Shown here: piece by piece, positions 58,211 to 64,000 of the stretch | Layout of the letters: each line of letters opens with the position of its first letter | Position numbering within the stretch: position 1 is the first letter of the stretch | Assembly (NCBI RefSeq): GCF_009765225.1 | Contig: NZ_VMSF01000001.1 | Location: 2,604,001 to 2,668,000, forward strand | Origin: Leifsonia sp. AG29 | GTDB taxonomy: Bacteria > Actinomycetota > Actinomycetes > Actinomycetales > Microbacteriaceae | DNA length: 64,000 bases | Direction: 5' to 3' | The notes under the pieces: generated by a model | The model's input: the letters and a program-made list of their open reading frames with translations, nothing else | Database searches by the model: none | Told to the model about the DNA's origin: nothing | Made by a program: the position numbers and the translations under genes

Positions 58211-60560
58211 CGATCCGGAGGCGTTCCTCCGGGTCGATGAAGTGGTCGTTGTCATCGGCTCCGACGTCGAGCTGCACCCAGTTGATCCTTCCGGTGAATC
58301 TGCTCGTGGCCGGCGTGTAGTCGGCCGTGACCGCTGTTCCCGATTCGTACCCGATGTCGGTCGTCTCGTCGGCGGAGAAGATGATCGCCTGGGTTTCGCC
58401 GACGCGGCCAGTCCCGACCTTCCGTCCGTCGTAGTAGATCGCGACCTCTCCGCCCTTGCCGAGACCCCCGCCGTCGTACGCGAACTCGACGCGGACCTGA
58501 CTCTGTCCGCGCTCGAGGGGCTCGGAGGCCTCGATCCGGAACTCCTGGATGCCGAGAACGTTGTAGACGAACTTCGCGTGCCCCTCCTTGATGTAGAGAC
58601 TCCAGCCTCCGAACCGGCCCCCCTGCGCGATGATCACGCCGTTCGCGCCGGCGTCCGGCACCTCCAGCTCCGCAGTCACCGAGAACGATCTGTTCTTGAT
58701 GCTCAGGACGCTGTTCTCCGACAGCCGGCCCATCCCGGAGACGAGGAGCTGCGAGGTGCCCCGGATGAGCGTCGGCCGGCCGGCCAGCTCGGGGTTCAGT
58801 CGCTCGGCGCCGCGGTCGTCGATCGGCAGGACGTTGTACTTGGTCGCCTCGATCAGCCACAGCCGTTGGAGGTGGTGCAGGCGCTCGGGCTGTTCGACCG
58901 AGAGATCGTGCGCCTGACTGTAGTCGACATTGCCGTCGTACAGCTCCCAGACGTCGTCGTGGAACGCCGGGATGACCCCGCCGAGCATCACCCAGGGCGT
59001 GCGATGCTTCGTCACCGCGCTCCAGCCCTTGTGGTAGATCCCCCGGTTGCCGAACATCTCGAAGTACTGCAGGTCGTGGCGCTCCGGCTCGTCGGGGTGG
59101 TCGAACGTGTACAGCATGCTCGTACCCTCGATGCGGGACTGCTGAACGCCGTTGACGACCGTGGGTTCGGGGAGGCCTGCCGCTTCGAGGATGGTGGGGG
59201 CGACGTCGATCACGTGGGTGAATTGCGACCGCTTCCCGCCCTTCTCGGAGATCCCCGTCGGCCAGTGCACGATCGTGCCGTTGCGCGTCCCGCCCCAGTG
59301 CGAGGCGACCTGCTTCGTCCACTGGAACGGCGCATCCATCGCCCAGGCCCAGCCGACCGCGTAGTGGTTGTAGGAGGTCGGGCTTCCGAATTCGTCGATC
59401 TTGGAGGCCATGAACTCGGGGGTTTCCAGCGCGGCCATCCCATTGAAGTTGGCCATCTCGTTGAAGGCCCCGTTCAGCGTGCCCTCCGCGGAGGCTCCGT
59501 TGTCGCCGATGATGTAGTAGATGATCGTGTCATCGAGGATGCCGAGGTCCTCGATGGTGTCGATGACCCGGCCGATGTGATGGTCCGTGTGCTCCATGAA
59601 GCCCGCGTAGACCTCCATCTCGCGTTCCAGCACGGGCTTGAGCTCCTCCGGCATGTCGTCCCAGGCGGGGATCTCCTCGTGCCGCGGGGTGAGTTCTGCA
59701 TCGGCGGGGATGACGCCCAGTTCCTTCTGCCGGGCGAACGTCTTCTCCCGCTGCACATCCCATCCGTCGGCGAACGCGCCGGCGTACTTGTCAGCCCATT
59801 CCTTGGGCACGTGGTGCGGCGCGTGGGTGGCGCCCGGCGCGAAATAGACGAAGAAGGGCTTGTCGGGCATCAACGCCTTCTGCGTCCGGATCCAATTGCA
59901 CGCGTGGTCGGCCAGGTCTTCGGTCAGGTGGTAACCCTCCTCCGGGGTCGCCGGCGGCTCGACCGGGGTCGTACCGTCGTACAAGGCGGGATCCCACTGA
60001 TTGTTCTCGCCGCCGATGAAACCGTAGAACGTCTCGAACCCGCCGCCCGCTGAGGGCCAGGCATCGAACGGTCCCATCGGTGACGACTGCCAGACCGGCA
60101 CCTCATGGCACTTGCCGAACTGAGCCGTGGAGTAGCCGTTGAGCTTCAGGGTCATCGGCAGCGGTGCCTTCGTGTTGGGCCGCAGCGAGCTGTTGCCCGG
60201 AGCTGACGTCGCCGTCTCGGTGATGCTGCCCATCCCCACGGAGTGGTGGTTGCGGCCCGTCAGCAGTGCGGCACGGGTCGGAGCGCACAGAGCCGTCGTG
60301 TGAAACCGGTTGTAGGTCAGGCCGCCGGCGGCGAGGCGCTCCGCGTTCGGGGTGTTGCACGGCCCCCCGAACGCGCTCGCGGACCCGAAGCCGGCGTCAT
60401 CGACGAGGATGATCAGGACATTGGGTGCGCCCGGCGGGGGCGCCAAGGGCTCGATCGGCGGGTAGACGGTATCCGGATCCTTGGCGTCGTAGGTCGTCGG
60501 GCCCGGCTGAGCGCGGTCCGGGATGGGCAGCATCGCCCGCGCGTGCCGATCGGGATTCAT
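58194..60560 (-). CDS. Type I (formylglycine) arylsulfatase
   Basis: A 788-residue sulfatase of the large AtsA-like class. The metal-binding start is NVLIILVDDAGFGS (about 47-60). The modification motif is Cys92-Ala-Pro-Thr-Arg96, followed by LLTGRNHHSVGMGS. Metal ligands later include IIGDNGAS. The C-terminal 200 residues form a beta-rich domain. It hydrolyses sulfate esters after FGE activation. No signal peptide is seen. ATG 60560 has AGAAGG eight bases upstream; GTG 60569 is an alternative. The neighbour at the 3' end is the activating enzyme. Confidence 0.95.
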   Translation of the reverse strand: MNPDRHARAMLPIPDRAQPGPTTYDAKDPDTVYPPIEPLAPPPGAPNVLIILVDDAGFGSASAFGGPCNTPNAERLAAGGLTYNRFHTTALCAPTRAALLTGRNHHSVGMGSITETATSAPGNSSLRPNTKAPLPMTLKLNGYSTAQFGKCHEVPVWQSSPMGPFDAWPSAGGGFETFYGFIGGENNQWDPALYDGTTPVEPPATPEEGYHLTEDLADHACNWIRTQKALMPDKPFFVYFAPGATHAPHHVPKEWADKYAGAFADGWDVQREKTFARQKELGVIPADAELTPRHEEIPAWDDMPEELKPVLEREMEVYAGFMEHTDHHIGRVIDTIEDLGILDDTIIYYIIGDNGASAEGTLNGAFNEMANFNGMAALETPEFMASKIDEFGSPTSYNHYAVGWAWAMDAPFQWTKQVASHWGGTRNGTIVHWPTGISEKGGKRSQFTHVIDVAPTILEAAGLPEPTVVNGVQQSRIEGTSMLYTFDHPDEPERHDLQYFEMFGNRGIYHKGWSAVTKHRTPWVMLGGVIPAFHDDVWELYDGNVDYSQAHDLSVEQPERLHHLQRLWLIEATKYNVLPIDDRGAERLNPELAGRPTLIRGTSQLLVSGMGRLSENSVLSIKNRSFSVTAELEVPDAGANGVIIAQGGRFGGWSLYIKEGHAKFVYNVLGIQEFRIEASEPLERGQSQVRVEFAYDGGGLGKGGEVAIYYDGRKVGTGRVGETQAIIFSADETTDIGYESGTAVTADYTPATSRFTGRINWVQLDVGADDNDHFIDPEERLRIAMARQ

Positions 60561-60991
60561 GACATCCACCTTCTTGCGCGCGCCCCTCGCAGCATGTCAG
60601 GCCTCGTGATCCCCATGATTCATCCCCTCGCGCCATTCGGCGCCCACGGCGCCGCGTCACCTCGAGGATGGCAGGACGTGTCGGGTGCGGCATAGGGCCA
60701 TGAGTCCTGACCACATGCCGCTCCGAGGTCGCACGCGGCCCGCTTCTGCCCATGATCGAAAGGCCCAGAGGACGGGCACCGACTGGAGGGTGCTCTCGCT
60801 CGGGCGCTCGCGAGGCCGGATGTCGTACCCGGACGACCTGTCGCAACCGGCGGTTTCCACGCCAACGGGCCCGAGAGCCTCCTGTCGCGAACGGGTCGTT
60901 CGACACTGACCTGCGTCTGCCGCTGCCCGGTCGGCCGGCTCGTGCGAGTTTCGACTGACCTCTTGACAAGGCCCTGCCGAGTCGACCAATG
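60561..60991. other. Intergenic region upstream of the glycosidase promoter
   Basis: This stretch of 431 bp separates the sulfatase start from the glycosidase promoter. All open frames here are short or antisense shadows and lack ribosome sites. I see no gene, repeat or stable RNA. TTGACA at 60963-60968 has no matching -10 box at 16-18 bp. Confidence 0.5.
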
Positions 60992-61021
60992 TTGCTCGCA
61001 GAAATAGTGAACGTTCACTAT
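60992..61021 (+). promoter_or_regulatory. Glycosidase promoter with perfect 18-bp LacI-type operator
   Basis: TTGCTC (60992-60997) and CACTAT (61016-61021) are 18 bp apart. The perfect palindrome ATAGTGAACGTTCACTAT (61004-61021), with the central CG typical of LacI-family operators, covers the spacer end and -10 box. The LacI-type regulator at 62773-63783 is the likely ligand-responsive repressor. Confidence 0.75.
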
Positions 61022-61142
61022 CATCACGGGACGCCCGCACTTATGGGCATCTGTTCCGGCTAGGCCGGATCGCGCGCACGTTCGACGCCCGCGATGAACA
61101 CCTGCGATCGACGGCAATGAAGCATTCGAAAGGAGAGCCGAT

Positions 61143-62720
61143 ATGCGGAACCTATTCCTGGGCTTGGTGACAGCGGCTGCGGTGACCGCAAGTCTCGTTG
61201 TTCCCGCAGCAACGCCGGCTGTAGCCACCACCACCACCGTCTCGTACGTCGACACGACGAAGACGACGTACGACAAGAACGTCATCATGGTGAACGGCAA
61301 GCCGTTCTTCCACAGCGGCGTCCAGTTTCGGTACGAGAAGCTGAAGTACACCTACGGGTGGACAGACGCGCAGCTCGAACCCATCATGAAAATGGTCGCT
61401 GATGACGGCTTCAAGGTCGTCAACATCCCGATCTGGTGGTCCAAGATCGAGACCTCGAAGGATGTCTTCGACTGGACCGATCTCGACAAATACATCGACT
61501 GGGCGAACAAGTACGGGCTCAAGGTCGAATTGCTCTGGTACGGAGCGGACTCGACCGGTATCAGTTACGCTCCGAGGATTCCAAGCTACGTGCTCAACAC
61601 CTACCAGTACGTCGTGAACTCGAGCGGTACGCGGATTCAGCTCGGCACCAACTACCTGCTCGACAAGACCGACCCGAACCTGCTGGATCGGGAGAAATAC
61701 GTGCTCGGGCAGGTGATGAGCCACATCGCGACGTACGACACCAACCAGGCGCTCATCGGCGTGCAGGTGGAGAATGAGCCGAACGTCGCCAACATGCAGT
61801 GGGGCGCTTCGACCGACCGCAGCTACAGCTCCTATAGCAACACGTTGTGGACGTCCGGTGGGTACACGAATGTCGCCCAGTTCCGCCGCGACGTCCTCAT
61901 GAAGTACTTGAACGCACTGGGCCAGGTCATCAAGCAATCCGACCACTCGGTGTACACGCGGGTCAATGTCGTCGGCGACGCGATCCCTGTCGCCGAGAAC
62001 GAAGCGCTGCGGTCAGCGGGCCAGTCGTACATCGACTTCATCGGCGGTGACCCGTACACAACGGACCTCGACACGCTCTACAACTACGGCCTCAGCGGCA
62101 CCTTCGTTCAGGGCAAGAACCTGCCGATGATCATGGAGACCTACGCCGGGAGTTCGGTCGCGGACATCGCGAAGTTCAACGCTCTCGCCGGAAACGCGCC
62201 GATGAACATGTACGCCGCCGTAGACCCGGATTCCACCTCCGGCGTCTCGGACTCGGGTCTCTACAACTTCGACCCGACTACTCACGTTGTGACAAGGAAG
62301 ACGGTGAGCTACAGCGTCGCTGCCTTGAACCAGGCACTGAACAAGATCAGCACCGACCTCGCGACTCGAGCACCGATCGAGGCTGGTGGGTCGACGCTGC
62401 AAACGTTCAATCGCAAGGCGACCACCTCGGTCACCAATCTCAGCAAGGCACTGGGGACGACCAACGTCGTGTTCTCGACGTCGCAGGCCGGTCAGGGGAT
62501 CGCCGTCAAACGCGGCCCGAAAGAGTACGCGTTCTTGGCGACCAAGGCTTCGACCTTCTCTCTGCCCTCGAGCCTCGGCACCGTCAGTGCGGTTGAAACC
62601 GGCTCGTACGACTCGAACAACACGTGGAGCAGCGGAGGCGCCAAGAGCTACGTGAATTCGGGCGGGAACATCACGGTGCAGCTTTCGGCCGGAGAAGTCG
62701 TGCGCGTCACCTTCACCTGA
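61143..62720 (+). CDS. Secreted clan GH-A glycoside hydrolase (beta-galactosidase-like)
   Basis: A 525-residue exported enzyme. The signal peptide is MRNLFLGLVTAAAVTASLVV with an Ala-rich cleavage site near residue 28. The (beta/alpha)8 barrel has the acid/base Glu212 in VQVENEPN and the likely nucleophile Glu332 in PMIMETYAG, the GH-A arrangement seen in GH35/GH42-type enzymes. A C-terminal beta domain (about 405-525) follows. The sugar target is unknown. AAAGGAG precedes the ATG. Codon choice is less GC-rich than in neighbours, hinting at acquisition by transfer. Confidence 0.85.
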   Translation: MRNLFLGLVTAAAVTASLVVPAATPAVATTTTVSYVDTTKTTYDKNVIMVNGKPFFHSGVQFRYEKLKYTYGWTDAQLEPIMKMVADDGFKVVNIPIWWSKIETSKDVFDWTDLDKYIDWANKYGLKVELLWYGADSTGISYAPRIPSYVLNTYQYVVNSSGTRIQLGTNYLLDKTDPNLLDREKYVLGQVMSHIATYDTNQALIGVQVENEPNVANMQWGASTDRSYSSYSNTLWTSGGYTNVAQFRRDVLMKYLNALGQVIKQSDHSVYTRVNVVGDAIPVAENEALRSAGQSYIDFIGGDPYTTDLDTLYNYGLSGTFVQGKNLPMIMETYAGSSVADIAKFNALAGNAPMNMYAAVDPDSTSGVSDSGLYNFDPTTHVVTRKTVSYSVAALNQALNKISTDLATRAPIEAGGSTLQTFNRKATTSVTNLSKALGTTNVVFSTSQAGQGIAVKRGPKEYAFLATKASTFSLPSSLGTVSAVETGSYDSNNTWSSGGAKSYVNSGGNITVQLSAGEVVRVTFT

Positions 62721-62734
62721 GTGCTCTCCATGCT

Positions 62735-62780
62735 CGATCTAGGGTGTGGCGCTTCCCCGGGAGCGCCACACCCTAGATCG
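62735..62780. terminator. 19-bp perfect bidirectional hairpin
   Basis: The arms 62735-62753 and 62762-62780 are exact complements around an 8-base loop. The TAG stop of the LacI gene (62775-62773 on the minus strand) lies inside the stem, and the glycosidase stop is 15 bases before it. It is a likely two-way terminator of the convergent genes, though no long U-tract is present. Confidence 0.8.
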
Positions 62781-63783
62781 GTGCGGGACCGCTCGATCCG
62801 CGGACGACGATCCGCGCGATAGTGTCCAGCCCCTCGTCAGGCTCGTTCTCGCCGTGGATCCGAGCGAGCAGGATCTGCATGAGGCGCCGTCCTTGCCCCT
62901 CTTTGTCCACCGCGACGGTGGACAAGGTCGGGTCCGTATATGCTCCGAATTGCTCATCGTCCCATCCGAAGACACTGACGTCTTCCGGGACTCTGATGCC
63001 TCGCTCCTGCAGAGCGCGGATCGCTCCGAACGCGACGCAATCATTGGCCGCCAGGATTGCGGTCACCCCGGCTGTCGCAGGAAGGCCGTGAACCGCCTGG
63101 TACCCAGACCTGACCGACCAGTCCCCGGGCACCACGTCGTACGACGTCACACCGGACCGTGCGATCGCTTCCAGGTAGGCGTCACGGCGATTCTTGGCCG
63201 ACGTCCACTCCATCGGACCGGCGATGTGAAGGAACCGGCGGTGTCCCATGTCCGCGAGCATCCTCACGATCTCCAGCGCCGGGTCGCCGTCGGCGAACGC
63301 ACCACGAGATCGCATGTTCTCGTCGTATTCCTCCGCGACGACAATTCGGCTTCGCTGCGAGAGCACTCCGTCATCGTCGAGGCCTGTGAGCGATGTGAGC
63401 GACAAAACGCCTTCCACACGCTCGTTGGCCACGAGGGTGGCCACGCGGGCTCGGTCGGCGCGCTCGTCTCCTGCCAGGCTGACGATGTCGACGAAAAACC
63501 CACGCTCGCCCGCGGCAGCGAAGGCGCCTCTCAGGACAGGCGTGGGAACGAATTCTCCGATTCGGGGAAGGATGAGCGCGATACGGTTCGATCGGCGCGT
63601 CCGCATCGAACGGGCGATGAGATTCGGCCGGTAGCCGAGCTCCTTCACGGCCTGATGGATGCGCTCGACCGTTGCCGGCTTCATCCCGGTACCTTCGTCT
63701 CGAAAGTACCGGGACACGGTCTGATGGGACACGCCGGCCAGCTTCGCGACGTCGATCATGGTCGCCGCTCTTCGCTCGGGCAT
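62773..63783 (-). CDS. LacI-family transcriptional regulator
   Basis: A 336-residue repressor: N-terminal HTH with hinge (MIDVAKLAGVSHQTVSRYF, about residues 9-27, then GYRPNLIARSMRTRRS) and a periplasmic-binding-like domain ending near RIVVRGSSGPAPI. It probably binds a sugar released by the convergent glycosidase and controls the operator at 61004-61021. ATG 63783 is preferred over an upstream extension to 63864, which overlaps a palindrome in its own promoter region. Confidence 0.93.
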   Translation of the reverse strand: MPERRAATMIDVAKLAGVSHQTVSRYFRDEGTGMKPATVERIHQAVKELGYRPNLIARSMRTRRSNRIALILPRIGEFVPTPVLRGAFAAAGERGFFVDIVSLAGDERADRARVATLVANERVEGVLSLTSLTGLDDDGVLSQRSRIVVAEEYDENMRSRGAFADGDPALEIVRMLADMGHRRFLHIAGPMEWTSAKNRRDAYLEAIARSGVTSYDVVPGDWSVRSGYQAVHGLPATAGVTAILAANDCVAFGAIRALQERGIRVPEDVSVFGWDDEQFGAYTDPTLSTVAVDKEGQGRRLMQILLARIHGENEPDEGLDTIARIVVRGSSGPAPI

Positions 63784-63819
63784 GGTCGCTTCTTCTTGCA
63801 CTCGCCTTGATCCGCTGGA

Positions 63820-63833
63820 ATGACTCGAGTCAT
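63820..63833. promoter_or_regulatory. Palindrome upstream of the LacI gene
   Basis: ATGACTCGAGTCAT is a perfect 14-bp palindrome with a central CG, 36 bp upstream of the LacI start. It differs from the glycosidase operator apart from the TGA and central CG, so it may be an autoregulatory site of lower affinity or belong to another protein. Confidence 0.4.
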
Positions 63834-64000
63834 CATGGCACACTCGCGCGGCGGGCGAGCCCACGGAATTTGGTCCGGCTGTGATGATGGTCTGCGGGCG
63901 GGAAGGCCGACGAAGGTCAGCTGGTCGACATGGGCGTAGGCGTGGCCACCGGAGAGGGCGTCCCCGTCGTGCTCGAGGAGTTCGACTGGCACTCCCAGAT
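63834..64000. other. Window edge; coding potential ambiguous
   Basis: The last about 110 bases have high GC at third positions in two exactly antiparallel registers: a minus-strand frame entering from the edge (VPVELLEHDGDALSGGHAYA) and a plus-strand frame (ATG 63930, MGVGVATGEGVPVVLEEFD). One is probably a real gene that continues outside; I cannot decide which. Confidence 0.3.

Noticed and set aside
58083-60053. 656-residue plus-strand frame opposite the arylsulfatase
   Set aside because: Shadow caused by high third-position GC; the minus frame has complete sulfatase motifs.
60963-60968. TTGACA as -35 box of the glycosidase gene
   Set aside because: No -10 box occurs 16-18 bp downstream; the pair TTGCTC/CACTAT overlapping the operator is a better promoter.
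63756-63992. 78-residue minus-strand frame at the window edge as a complete gene
   Set aside because: It overlaps the LacI start, its last 45 residues look non-coding, and its 5' end is cut by the window; strand of the true gene is unclear.
1-64000. CRISPR arrays, prophage or plasmid functions
   Set aside because: No regularly spaced direct repeats, cas genes, capsid, terminase, integrase or replication genes were seen on reading either strand.

Overview
The window is GC-rich throughout (roughly 70% by eye) and densely coded on both strands. Many genes start with GTG, stop and start codons often overlap (ATGA/GTGA), and several genes appear to have leaderless starts (a TANNNT -10 box 6-7 nt before the start codon). 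Together with families such as DUF1918, DUF6328, DUF1206, ECF42 sigma/DGPF pairs and FBP-type EF-G-binding proteins, this points to a chromosomal segment of an actinobacterium, most likely Microbacteriaceae (inference; no rRNA or marker gene is present). No tRNA, rRNA, transposase, phage gene or CRISPR array was seen.

Layout. 1-6.5 kb: tail of a DUF6328 membrane protein; a two-gene minus-strand cassette of an internally duplicated Ala/Asn-rich protein (2759-3433) and a membrane protein fusing a PqqD/RRE-like domain to an M50 zinc protease (421-2751); a cold-shock protein with a strong terminator; a zinc alcohol dehydrogenase; a CPA2 antiporter. 6.6-9.9 kb: an overlapping operon for a b6-type cytochrome b without Rieske protein or cytochrome c1, then small conserved proteins. 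9.5-16.1 kb: a segment bracketed by two similar 56-bp palindromic repeats. It holds DUF1918, a GlpP-type antiterminator and a divergent operon (AGPS-like FAD oxidase, KduD-like SDR, FGGY kinase, MFS transporter) whose leader carries an intrinsic terminator, so it is probably a polyol/glycerol-phosphate-like pathway controlled by antitermination. 16-25.6 kb: PAP2 phosphatase/DUF1206, a lipoprotein, two large secreted proteins, DUF805, and a VOC/flavin disulfide reductase operon.

25.7-31.7 kb is a carbonyl/electrophile-type redox region: an MFS-alcohol dehydrogenase operon diverges from an Rrf2 regulator plus aldo/keto reductase, followed by a TetR regulator diverging from an SDR-NTF2 pair with a muconolactone-isomerase-like gene downstream. 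32-36 kb: methyltransferase/SRPBCC pair and an SdsA-type alkylsulfatase. 35.9-43.9 kb: a long minus-strand operon for uptake (polar amino acid ABC system) and breakdown (D-2-hydroxyacid dehydrogenase, YtcJ-like amidohydrolase, ThDP decarboxylase) of an unidentified amino-acid-like compound, facing a divergent two-domain Lrp/AsnC regulator.

43.9-57 kb: small stress and membrane genes, a SulP transporter broken by an in-frame amber codon, an FBP/FusB-like EF-G-binding protein preceded by a possible 23-codon leader peptide and hairpins, an epoxide hydrolase, an ECF42 sigma factor with its DGPF partner, an HTH-less MmyB-like protein, Smr, CPBP protease, MBL and cupin genes. 57.2-60.6 kb: a formylglycine-generating enzyme convergent with, and overlapping, an arylsulfatase that carries the CxPxR target motif. 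61.1-63.8 kb: a secreted clan GH-A glycosidase with a perfect LacI-type operator, convergent with a LacI regulator across a 19-bp bidirectional hairpin. Base composition of this last part looks lower in GC than its neighbours.
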